A stretch of DNA of 64,000 nt, taken from contig NZ_CP014691.1 in assembly GCF_002005465.1 (NCBI RefSeq), positions 2,948,001 to 3,012,000 on the forward strand. The letters are read 5' to 3'. The DNA comes from Neoasaia chiangmaiensis (GTDB lineage Bacteria; Pseudomonadota; Alphaproteobacteria; Acetobacterales; Acetobacteraceae). How positions within the stretch are numbered: the first letter of the stretch is position 1; every line of letters starts with the position of its first letter. Below, one piece after another: positions 45,043-52,611 of the stretch. Both the position numbers and the translations under genes were made by a program. The notes under the pieces were generated by a model, which worked only from the letters and a program-made list of their open reading frames with translations, was not told the origin of the DNA and searched no databases.

Positions 45043-45888
45043 ATGCGCACCGTCACATTGAAGAACGGCAAGACCCTGCCGGCATTGGGTATGGGCACAT
45101 GGAATATCGGTGACTCCCAGTCGCGGCGGGGAGAAGAGATCGCCAGCCTTCAGGCTGGAATCGAAGCTGGCATGACGGTGATCGACACGGCGGAGATGTA
45201 TGGCAGCGGTCGTTCGGAGAGTCTGGTGGGCGAAGCGATCGCCGATCTGCGCGATGACGTCTATCTCGTCAGCAAGGTCACGCCTTCCAATGCCTCCTAT
45301 GATGGTGTGCAGAAGCACTGTCGCGCGTCGCTCAGGCGGCTCGGTACGGATCGGCTCGATCTCTATCTTCTGCACTGGCGTGGCGGTGTGCCGCTCTCCG
45401 AGACCGTTCGTGGCATGGAGCAACTCAAGGACGACGGCCTGATCCTGGATTGGGGCGTGTCGAATTTCGACACGGACGACATGGAGGAACTCGACGGCAT
45501 TACCGATGCCTGCACCGCCAATCAGGTGCTCTACAATCTGGAATATCGCGGTACGGAGTTCGACCTGCTGAACGAGGATCGCGAGCGCGGCGTGATGACG
45601 ATGGCCTATTCGCCCCTGGGGCAGGGTGGCGACCTTCTATCGCATCCCGCGATGAAGGACGTGGCGAAAGGGCATGAGACCTCCGCCGGCCCGGCGACGA
45701 CGGCCCAGATCGCGTTGGCATGGGTGTTGCGCCAGGAGAATGTTATGGCTATCCCCAAGGCCGGTTCGTCCAAACATCTGCGTGAAAACGTTCTCGCCAC
45801 CGAAATCGAACTGACGCCGGAGGATCTGGCAACGCTCGATCGTGCTTTCGCCCCGCCCCGGCGCAAGACGCATCTCGCCATGATCTGA
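45043..45888 (+). CDS. Aldo/keto reductase
   Basis: 281 residues; NADPH-dependent carbonyl reductase with a TIM barrel. The tetrad is visible: Asp in VIDTAEMYG, Tyr in the same motif, Lys in LVSKVTPSN and His in LLHWRGG. Cofactor-site motifs GVSNFDTDD and IPKAGSSKHLREN. Closest to the YeaE/2,5-diketogluconate reductase-like branch. ATG 45043 has GGAG at 8 nt; another ATG at 45037 is too close to it. A CTGTGT/ACACAG hairpin (45005-45021) precedes it. The hyf-like cluster begins 74 bp downstream on the same strand. Confidence 0.9.
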   Translation: MRTVTLKNGKTLPALGMGTWNIGDSQSRRGEEIASLQAGIEAGMTVIDTAEMYGSGRSESLVGEAIADLRDDVYLVSKVTPSNASYDGVQKHCRASLRRLGTDRLDLYLLHWRGGVPLSETVRGMEQLKDDGLILDWGVSNFDTDDMEELDGITDACTANQVLYNLEYRGTEFDLLNEDRERGVMTMAYSPLGQGGDLLSHPAMKDVAKGHETSAGPATTAQIALAWVLRQENVMAIPKAGSSKHLRENVLATEIELTPEDLATLDRAFAPPRRKTHLAMI

Positions 45889-45962
45889 CGCGCGTGGTTT
45901 GATGGCGCGGCGCGATCACCCGCCATCAGGAAGCCGCTCTGTCTCACGTCTATCTCCTCGTC

Positions 45963-47348
45963 ATGCTGCTGGCCCTGCCGTGTCTGCGGATGGGCGCGGC
46001 ATATGCGTGGGAATGGCGTGGACGCTACTGGCGGAGTGGCCTGGCGGCGGCCCATGTCTGCATAGCGGCCGTTGCCGCGATGGGTGCCGGCACTTTGCAA
46101 TGGGGGCCATGGCGCCTTGATCCGCTGACGGCGAACTGGTCACTGGCGCTTGCCGTGGTCAGTCTTGCGTCGCCGGGCCGTCACTGCGGGCCGCTGATGC
46201 TCGGCGCGGGCGCATTGCTTTGCGAGAGCGGCCCGCTTCAGGCGTTTCTTCTGGGGCTGGCGGCATTGCTGGTCCTGGGGCTCGACGATCGTCCCATCCT
46301 TGCATGGCGACTGGGCTTGCTCGGCGTGGCATTGTTGATGCTCGGCGTCCTGCCGGTCGGGCAGGTCATTGCACCGTGCGCGCCCCTGGCGTTGCTTTTG
46401 GCGATGCCGGCTCTCGCGCCTGTCTGCATACCGCTGATGGTCGATATAACCGGTCCGGTCGTGTTCCCGTACTGGCCGCCGCTGATGTGCCTCGCGGGCC
46501 TGTTGCCGCTGCCATATGCAGGCGGGCGGCGTAACGCGATGCCCCTGCTCTGGGCGGGAGTCATGCTCGCGGCCCGGCGGGCGGAATTGCCGGAAAGCGC
46601 CCTGGCGGCCGGAGAGGCGATGATGCTGACGCTGGTGTTGCCAAGGGACGACGGTCGGCTCGACCGGTTGACCTTATGCCTGCGATCCGCGCTGCCCGGT
46701 GCCGCGGGATTCCTGCCTTTGTGGCTGGGGTTGCACGCCCTGTTCGGACTGGCTGCCGCCATGACGGAATGGATCGCGGGCGCCATTGCGCTCGTGCTGG
46801 CGGTGGGCTGGTCTGTTGCGCGGCAGGGTATCGACGACTGGCGACGGTTCGGCGCGTCCGACGCTGGGATAGGGCAGAATGCCGGGCTTGTCGTCGCGGG
46901 GCTTCTGGCCGTTTGTCCGGGTGTTTTCCTGACCGCTCTTTCGCCCGGTCTGGGGATGTTGAGCGGCGCTCCCGCCGCCAGCACGCTATACACGATCTCC
47001 CTCTGGGAGGTTCCCGGTGGCGACGGCGGTCGATGGTATCCTCCGCTGGCTTTTCTGATGCTGGGCCTGCCGATATTCGTCCTGCTTTCGGCCGTGCCAT
47101 GGCGGCAGCCCGGCAACGTATCGCTGCCGGACGTGCCGATATGTCCGACCGGGATGCCTCTTCCCTTTCCCGCGCGGCGCGTGCTCGTCTGGCTGCGGCG
47201 TTCGTGGCGCGGTGAAGAGCGGCTGCGGATTGCCTTTGCAAGCGGGCTTCATCGTTTCGTGGCGCGGGACCGGCACGCGCCGATGATGCTGGCGGGCTGG
47301 CTGCTGCTGCTGGCCGTTGGACTCGCCATGCTTGCCGGGGGGCGATGA
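45963..47348 (+). CDS. hyfB: Hydrogenase-4 subunit B-like (antiporter-type) membrane protein, short and divergent
   Basis: 461 residues, almost wholly membrane helices (twelve or more). Identified mainly from position and topology as the NuoL/M-like HyfB subunit; E. coli HyfB is about 670. Sequence identity to classic antiporter subunits is low and I cannot point with certainty to the Lys/Glu residues of the proton path. The ATG at 45963 has no ribosome binding site, whereas a CTG at 45939 has AGGAAG 5 nt before it, so the true start may be earlier. Overlaps hyfC by 4 bp. Confidence 0.6.
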   Translation: MLLALPCLRMGAAYAWEWRGRYWRSGLAAAHVCIAAVAAMGAGTLQWGPWRLDPLTANWSLALAVVSLASPGRHCGPLMLGAGALLCESGPLQAFLLGLAALLVLGLDDRPILAWRLGLLGVALLMLGVLPVGQVIAPCAPLALLLAMPALAPVCIPLMVDITGPVVFPYWPPLMCLAGLLPLPYAGGRRNAMPLLWAGVMLAARRAELPESALAAGEAMMLTLVLPRDDGRLDRLTLCLRSALPGAAGFLPLWLGLHALFGLAAAMTEWIAGAIALVLAVGWSVARQGIDDWRRFGASDAGIGQNAGLVVAGLLAVCPGVFLTALSPGLGMLSGAPAASTLYTISLWEVPGGDGGRWYPPLAFLMLGLPIFVLLSAVPWRQPGNVSLPDVPICPTGMPLPFPARRVLVWLRRSWRGEERLRIAFASGLHRFVARDRHAPMMLAGWLLLLAVGLAMLAGGR

Positions 47349-48241
47349 TGGGCGTTCTGGCCGCTTTGGCCGCTGAAGTGGCGCAGATCGTGCTTCTGCT
47401 GCTGGCGGCCCCTTTGTGGGTGGATGTGATGCAGGCAGTCGGGGCGTGGATGGGCGGTGAACGCGCGGCGCCTTTCGGCACGCGTTGGCGCGAGATTATT
47501 GCCGGCTGGCGGCGTGGCGATGCGGTCGGCTTCTTCGCATGGGCCACGCTGGTGCCGGCCATGGCGGCGACGGCCATCCTTCCGCTGGGGACTGTTCATA
47601 CGCTGCTGGCCTGTCTGGCCGATCCTCTGGCAATCGGGCTTATGTTGCTGGCCACGCGGCTGCCGCTCTGGGTGCGTGTCCCGTCCGATGTCGTGCTCCG
47701 TCGGAATATTCTGGCGCGGCTCGCCGTGAGCCGGGAATGGCAGACGACACTGATGCTCGTGCCGCTTCTGGCTTTGACGAGCGCCCTGCTGGCCATCGGG
47801 CTGCCGGGGGTCGACGGTCTGGCCGGGCTGGTGCGTGACATGCGCGCGCAGCCGGTTTCGGCCCTGACCGGGGCGTTGGTGTTCGCGGCGCTGGGTATTC
47901 TGCTGGTCGTGCAGGGCCGTCTGCTTTCGGCGGAAGAGTTCGACACGCTGGCGCCCTCCGCCGAGGGACGTGAGCGGGCGGTGCTGCGTTATGGGCATGA
48001 CGTCGCAAGTGGCTGCTGGCTGCTGCTGATGGCGGATCTGGCCATGCCGGGCCTGATGGGGAACGGTGCTCGCCTGTCCATGACGATGACGGGATGGGCG
48101 GTTGCGCCGCTGCGTCTGGCGGCGGTGGCGGCTCTGGTGGCCGTGGTGCGGGGGCTGGCGCCGCGCGCGCCGTCGCGTCATGCGGCGATCTTCGCCGGTG
48201 CGGCAGTCCTGCTCGTGCTGGCGGGGCGATTGTCGGCATGA
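47345..48241 (+). CDS. hyfC: Hydrogenase-4 subunit C-like (NuoH/HycD-type) membrane protein
   Basis: 298 residues, about eight helices. NuoH/HycD family: the subunit that joins the membrane arm to the peripheral arm. The loop DVMQAVGAWMGGERAAPFG, followed by WREIIAGWRR, matches the first conserved NuoH loop in outline but is degenerate. Two adjacent ATG codons (47345, 47348) overlap the hyfB stop. About the same length as E. coli HyfC. Coupled on both sides. Confidence 0.72.
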   Translation: MMGVLAALAAEVAQIVLLLLAAPLWVDVMQAVGAWMGGERAAPFGTRWREIIAGWRRGDAVGFFAWATLVPAMAATAILPLGTVHTLLACLADPLAIGLMLLATRLPLWVRVPSDVVLRRNILARLAVSREWQTTLMLVPLLALTSALLAIGLPGVDGLAGLVRDMRAQPVSALTGALVFAALGILLVVQGRLLSAEEFDTLAPSAEGRERAVLRYGHDVASGCWLLLMADLAMPGLMGNGARLSMTMTGWAVAPLRLAAVAALVAVVRGLAPRAPSRHAAIFAGAAVLLVLAGRLSA

Positions 48242-48780
48242 CGCTGATCTTCGCCCTGCTGCTGCTGCTGTCGCTGTTCGCCATCGGGCGCGACGGCCGG
48301 GTTCTTCCGGCACATGGCGCCTGCGGTGCGTTGTGCGTGGCGCTGACGTGGCATGGCGGGGTTGCGGTTGCCGCTGTCGTCATGCTTCTGGGTGGCAATA
48401 TGCTGGCATGGTGGGGGTTGAGTCGTCTGGCGCCTTATTCGGCGGCCTCTCGCGGAGCGTTCAGCGTCGTGGCGCTGGCGGCGGTGGGTGGCATGTTGCT
48501 GGCCCTCCTGCTGTTCCTGGCGGCCTCGCCGGGTCTGTCCGTCTCGATGGCGGGTGCGGTGGTGCTGATCGGACTTTGCGCGACAGTCGTCCCGGCGCCT
48601 CTGGCACAGTTTACGGGCCTCTTCTGTGCGCTGAACGGTCTGATCGTTCTGGCTGGCGCGCTGGGCAACGGCATGCTGCTGCTGGCAGGCTTCGTCTCGT
48701 GGGCGGCGCTCGCGACCCTGGGCTATTGGCTTCTGCCACGCCTGACCTGGCTGCGTGCGGATGCGAACGATGAGATTTGA
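48238..48780 (+). CDS. hyfE: Hydrogenase-4 subunit E-like (NuoK-related) membrane protein
   Basis: 180 residues, about six helices, no soluble domain. HyfE is a NuoK-related subunit of about 216 residues in E. coli. Assignment is by size, topology and place between hyfC and hyfF. ATG overlaps the hyfC stop (ATGA). Confidence 0.62.
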   Translation: MTLIFALLLLLSLFAIGRDGRVLPAHGACGALCVALTWHGGVAVAAVVMLLGGNMLAWWGLSRLAPYSAASRGAFSVVALAAVGGMLLALLLFLAASPGLSVSMAGAVVLIGLCATVVPAPLAQFTGLFCALNGLIVLAGALGNGMLLLAGFVSWAALATLGYWLLPRLTWLRADANDEI

Positions 48781-49888
48781 GGCGTTGTTCCACAGCGGCG
48801 GTGCGGGACTTTCCCTGCTGCTGGTGCCCGGCTGGCCATTGCTGGCAGCGTGTCTTTTGCTGCTGGTGCCACGTGAGCAGCGTTTCGCGGCGATCGGATC
48901 GCTTTCGATATTCGGCCTTGTGCTGACCCTCGTCCTGACGCCGCTTTTGCCCGGGCAGGACCTGCTTTCGATCGTTACGCGTCTGCTGGTGGCGGCCGTG
49001 CCGTTCCTGACACGGCGGGAGGGCCTGTCGCGGATCGCGGCCATCGTGCCGCTCCTGGCAACGGGTTGCGTGCTGGCGGCGCTGACGTTGCACGATCTTC
49101 TGGTCGTCGTCTCGCTGCTGGCATTCGCGGTGGCGCTTCTGGGGCTGTATGACGCGGCGGCCGCGGCGCGGGCACGCGCGGCATGGAACACGGCGCGGCT
49201 ACGCCTGTCCGGTGCGATCCTTTCGCTGCTCGGGGCGAGTTTCGGCGCCCTGCCGGCCATGGCGGGCGGCGCCCCGGTTGCACGGGCAGGCGATCTGCTG
49301 CTGGTCGTCGGGCTGTGTCTGCTGGCGGGACTGGGGCCGCCGGGCAATGCGGCGGTGACCGGCCGCGCGGCATGGCTCGATATGCTGCCGCGTATCGGCG
49401 CGCTGGCGCTGATGCTGCGCCTGCCGGGCAGCGACGTGACGCATCTGGTGTTCCTGACGGCCGGGGTGGGCACGTTATGGTTATGCGTCGTGGGCCGACG
49501 GGGCGGCCCGACGCTCTGCGCCGGTCTGGTGACGGTCTGTGCCGTGGAGGCCCAGATCGTGCCGGCCCTGCTTTTCATGATCGTGGCCATGGCGACGGCG
49601 GCGGAACGACTTGAGGACGCTGCACGACGCTGGCTGGAGGCGCCCGTCCCGCCGGGTCCCGCATTCGTCGGCGCGATGGCGCTGCTGGCGGGTCTCGGCT
49701 CTGTCTATCCCGTCTCGGCGATGCTCTTTCTCGCGGCTTCGGGGTGTCAGATCGCGCAGTTGCATGTGGATCGGGCGGCGGCGCGACGCGGCATGCGCGA
49801 TGTCGTCGTGCTCGGCGTCATTGGCGTCGGGCTGGCCGCGCCCTTTTTCCTGCGCGGCTCCTGGCCGCTGGCGTGGCATCCGTCATGA
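48770..49888 (+). CDS. hyfF: Hydrogenase-4 subunit F-like (antiporter-type) membrane protein, short
   Basis: 372 residues from ATG 48770, about eleven helices; E. coli HyfF is about 526. HyfF is a NuoN/M-like antiporter subunit. The expected Lys and Glu of the proton channel are not obvious: helices such as LLATGCVLAALTLHDLLVVV and GDLLLVVGLCLLAGLGPPGN are mostly aliphatic. ATG at 48761 and GTG at 48755 are alternatives. Overlaps hyfE by 11 bp and hyfG by 4 bp. Confidence 0.6.
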   Translation: MRFEALFHSGGAGLSLLLVPGWPLLAACLLLLVPREQRFAAIGSLSIFGLVLTLVLTPLLPGQDLLSIVTRLLVAAVPFLTRREGLSRIAAIVPLLATGCVLAALTLHDLLVVVSLLAFAVALLGLYDAAAAARARAAWNTARLRLSGAILSLLGASFGALPAMAGGAPVARAGDLLLVVGLCLLAGLGPPGNAAVTGRAAWLDMLPRIGALALMLRLPGSDVTHLVFLTAGVGTLWLCVVGRRGGPTLCAGLVTVCAVEAQIVPALLFMIVAMATAAERLEDAARRWLEAPVPPGPAFVGAMALLAGLGSVYPVSAMLFLAASGCQIAQLHVDRAAARRGMRDVVVLGVIGVGLAAPFFLRGSWPLAWHPS

Positions 49889-51273
49889 CGATGGGGGCAA
49901 TCATCCGTGCCGGCGAGCGTCTGACATCCTGTCATTATGCGCTCGACGAAGCGCAGTGGGATGCGATGCTTGCCTCGCCGCCGCTGTGGTTCGTGGCGCA
50001 CTGGTGCGACGCGCATCGCGTCTATGCCCTGTTCCTCGAACATGAGCGTCCGCTTCTCGCCAGTACCGAACTTCTGGACGGGCGATATCTCGCCTTGTCG
50101 CGCAACCTGCCTGCGGCGGAATGGCCCGAGCGCATGGCGCAGGATCTGTGGGGCGTGCAGCCCATGTTCGCCCGTGACCTGCAACCGCTGATCGACCGGG
50201 ATGCGTGGACCCGGACGGCGCCGCTTTCGCCCCGTCCGGGACCGGGCGGCGTTGCCGGATTGCCGGCGGAAAGTCCGGAGCCGTTTTTCGAGGTCGGTGG
50301 TCCCCTGGCACTGGCGGCGCGTCATCTGTCATTGGGTTACGCGCATCGTGGCCTCCTTCGGCGGTTGCGCGGTGCGACGCCCGAAGAGGGGCTGCGACAG
50401 GTGGGGCGGATTTCCGCCGGAGGGTTCGTCGCGCATCCGCTGGCCTATTGCCGTGCGGTCGAGCAGGCGCTGGGGGCGCGCGTGCCCGCGGCGGGCCGGG
50501 ACGGGCGGATCGTGCTGGCCGAGATCGAGCGTATCGGCGTCCATCTGCATGACATCGCGGCCTGTGCGCAGCAGACGGGTGCCCGACTTCTCGCGACGCA
50601 CGCGGCGCTGGCGCGTGAACGGCTGGCCGATCTGGCGGTCGAGCATGGCGCCACGCGCCGTCTGACGGACATGTTGACGCCGGAGGGTATCGCGCCCGAC
50701 ATCGCGGCGCCGGCGCCGGCGCTCGCCTTGGCCGCCGAGGCGATGATGGCCGAGCGGATGGGTCATCTCATCATGCTGCATCGGGCCTCCGCCAGTCATC
50801 TGCGCGGCGTGGCCCGTCTCAGCCTGGCGCAGGTCGAGCGTTTCAACATTGGCGGTCTGGCCGCACGCGCGACGGGCCGCTCCTTCGACTGTCGCCAGCA
50901 GGAGGACGACCATCGCTATCTGGCCGGTCGGGCGGGATCGCTGATCGAGGGCGATGCGTTGGCGCGTGAGCGTCTCCGGTTAAGGGAGATCCGGGATTCG
51001 TTGCGTCGCCTGCGCCGCGTGGCCGATGGTTTTGGTGCCGAGTGGCCGGAAGGGGGAAGCGTTGCGCCTTCTGGAGAGGGTATCGGCGCGGCGGAAGGTC
51101 CACGCGGGGACATCTGGTATTGGGTGCGGCTCCGCGCCGGGCGGATCGATGCCATTCATGTGCGAGATCCCGCTTTCAGCCTTGCACCGCTTCTGCCGCG
51201 ACTGCTCGACCCCTCGATCGACACGCTCGTGCTGTCGTCTTTCGGATTTTCCGCGGCGGCGCTTGAACTCTGA
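49885..51273 (+). CDS. hyfG: Hydrogenase-4 large-subunit-like protein without NiFe ligands
   Basis: 462 residues. Fusion of a NuoC-like domain (about 1-115, PERMAQDLWGVQPMFARDLQ) and a NuoD/HycE-like domain (about 130-460). Family marks: HLSLGYAHRGLLRRL (147-161), AHPLAYCRAVEQALG (183-197), AEIERIGVHL and EGPRGDIWYWV (404-414). Where NiFe enzymes have RxCGxC the protein has RISAGG (Ser177, Gly180), and where they end DPCxxC it has GFSAAA (Ser456, Ala459). All four metal ligands are therefore lost and hydrogenase chemistry is ruled out. The quinone-site residues of complex I NuoD are not obviously restored. ATG overlaps hyfF. Confidence 0.85.
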   Translation: MTMGAIIRAGERLTSCHYALDEAQWDAMLASPPLWFVAHWCDAHRVYALFLEHERPLLASTELLDGRYLALSRNLPAAEWPERMAQDLWGVQPMFARDLQPLIDRDAWTRTAPLSPRPGPGGVAGLPAESPEPFFEVGGPLALAARHLSLGYAHRGLLRRLRGATPEEGLRQVGRISAGGFVAHPLAYCRAVEQALGARVPAAGRDGRIVLAEIERIGVHLHDIAACAQQTGARLLATHAALARERLADLAVEHGATRRLTDMLTPEGIAPDIAAPAPALALAAEAMMAERMGHLIMLHRASASHLRGVARLSLAQVERFNIGGLAARATGRSFDCRQQEDDHRYLAGRAGSLIEGDALARERLRLREIRDSLRRLRRVADGFGAEWPEGGSVAPSGEGIGAAEGPRGDIWYWVRLRAGRIDAIHVRDPAFSLAPLLPRLLDPSIDTLVLSSFGFSAAALEL

Positions 51274-51309
51274 CTTCCCGGTCGTAGCTTCCTGTCGCAC
51301 GGCGGAAAT

Positions 51310-52008
51310 CTATCGGGTTGCGGCGGTTTGCCCTTCGGACACGCGCTGTTTGTAAAGCGTATAGGAAAGCAGCGTCTTGGCGTCCGTCATGCCGATCGAC
51401 GGCAGGGCGTCCAGTTCGATGACGCGGACGACGATATGTTCGTGTTCATCGGCGTTGCCGGTCGCGCGATCCTGGAGTTTGGCGAGAAGATCGGCGGAGA
51501 TGTCGAGTTCGGTGTAGTAGAGCCCGATTTCCTCGTCGCAACCGCCGGGCGTCGTCCAGACGCGTGTCAGTTCGATGAGATCGTCCGCCTTCACCGGCAG
51601 GTCCGCACCGATTTCTTCCGCAAGTTCCCGAAGGGCTGTGCTGGAGAATGTGCCCCCATCCAGCATGCCCGCCGGAAGGGACAGGATGTCGCTGCGACCG
51701 ACGGGCAGGCGGGGTTCGCATGTCAGAAGCGTGCGGTCTGGTTCCCCGGGGCGGCGTAGCACGACCAGGACGGACACCGCATCGCCGCGCAGCAGGGCGT
51801 ATTTCGGGACAGGGTTGCCCTCATGCAGGGCGTCCGCTTCCAGAAAGATGAAGCCGATGCGCGTGCCGAACATCACGGCATCACGGACATGCACGCGCCG
51901 CAGCTCGAAACTGGCGGAACTGCGGGCGATCCAGCGCTGGAAATGCGACGCCTGGCGGATGGCGTCGTAACGATCGGCGGGGATGTCGGCGGCGAAGGAA
52001 ATCTGCAT
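51310..52008 (-). CDS. NUDIX hydrolase (ADP-sugar pyrophosphatase-like)
   Basis: 232 residues. NUDIX-box region PAGMLDGGTFSSTALREL then AEEIGAD: the REL-x-EE-x-G core is intact, but the first Glu of the box is replaced and one residue is missing, as in some plant-type ADP-sugar pyrophosphatases. N-terminal 90 residues form an extra domain. ATG 52008 lacks a clear ribosome binding site. It lies antisense between hyfG and hyfI, splitting the hyf-like cluster. Whether it is part of that system is unknown. Confidence 0.8.
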   Translation of the reverse strand: MQISFAADIPADRYDAIRQASHFQRWIARSSASFELRRVHVRDAVMFGTRIGFIFLEADALHEGNPVPKYALLRGDAVSVLVVLRRPGEPDRTLLTCEPRLPVGRSDILSLPAGMLDGGTFSSTALRELAEEIGADLPVKADDLIELTRVWTTPGGCDEEIGLYYTELDISADLLAKLQDRATGNADEHEHIVVRVIELDALPSIGMTDAKTLLSYTLYKQRVSEGQTAATR

Positions 52009-52064
52009 CGGGTTCGGAACGTCTTTTCGGTTGCGGGGAGGCAACGTCCCGCGCGCCCTGCCGG

Positions 52065-52093
52065 TTGCCCGCCGGGCGGCGGCTCCATACAAT
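52065..52093 (+). promoter_or_regulatory. Predicted sigma-70 promoter of hyfI-nrtR
   Basis: TTGCCC (52065-52070), 17-nt spacer, TACAAT (52088-52093). The downstream hyfI start is 42 bp away with GAGGAGG between. It would let hyfI and the regulator gene be transcribed apart from hyfB-G. Confidence 0.55.
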
Positions 52094-52134
52094 CATGGGT
52101 TCACGCGATGTTATGAGGAGGATGCGTTCTGTCT

Positions 52135-52611
52135 ATGTTGCGGGCCTTCCTCGATGCCTCGGCCTGGCGTCCGCGCGACGATCTGCCCAGGGCGCCGCGC
52201 GCGCTGACGATCCTGCACAGGCAGGCTGGCGGCTGTGACGGGTGCGCAATGGAAATCGCGGCGTTACGTAGCGGCGCATACGATCTCGCGCGGCATTGCA
52301 TCCGTTTTGTGGAGACGCCGCACGATGCGGAATTGCTGCTCGTGACCGGCAATGTGACGCGCGCCATGGCGCCTTGGCTGATGGCGGCATGGAACGCCAT
52401 GCCGGCACCGAAAGGTGTGGTGGCGGTGGGCGATTGTCCGATCGATGGCGGCCCCCTGGGCGAGACCTATGCCACGTTGGGCAGTATCGCCGCCTTAGAG
52501 CTACAGGGTTTCACACGCTGCGATATGACGTTGCGCGGCTGCCCGCCGTCGCCGGCGGAGATCCTGCGTGGCTTGTTGCTGCTTGCCGCCGGGCGGGTGG
52601 TTTCTGCATGA
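52135..52611 (+). CDS. hyfI: Hydrogenase-4 small-subunit-like (NuoB-type) [4Fe-4S] protein
   Basis: 158 residues; E. coli HyfI is about 252 with a C-terminal extension. NuoB-fold protein binding the terminal [4Fe-4S] (N2-like) cluster: Cys34 and Cys37 in GGCDGCAMEI, Cys101 in VAVGDCPIDGG and Cys136 in LRGCPPSP. All four are conserved. In Ehr and complex I this cluster meets the large subunit. ATG 52135 is 13 nt from GAGGAGG; a CTG at 52129 in frame has ideal spacing and may be the real start. Coupled to the next gene by ATGA. Confidence 0.87.
   Translation: MLRAFLDASAWRPRDDLPRAPRALTILHRQAGGCDGCAMEIAALRSGAYDLARHCIRFVETPHDAELLLVTGNVTRAMAPWLMAAWNAMPAPKGVVAVGDCPIDGGPLGETYATLGSIAALELQGFTRCDMTLRGCPPSPAEILRGLLLLAAGRVVSA

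Noticed and set aside
46561-49590. Long minus-strand frames opposite the hyf-like genes
   Set aside because: They have Arg/Pro/Ala-rich sequence without any domain, while the plus strand holds a chain of overlapping membrane-protein genes.
49885-51273. Functional NiFe hydrogenase large subunit
   Set aside because: All four cysteine ligands are replaced and no maturation (hyp) genes are visible.
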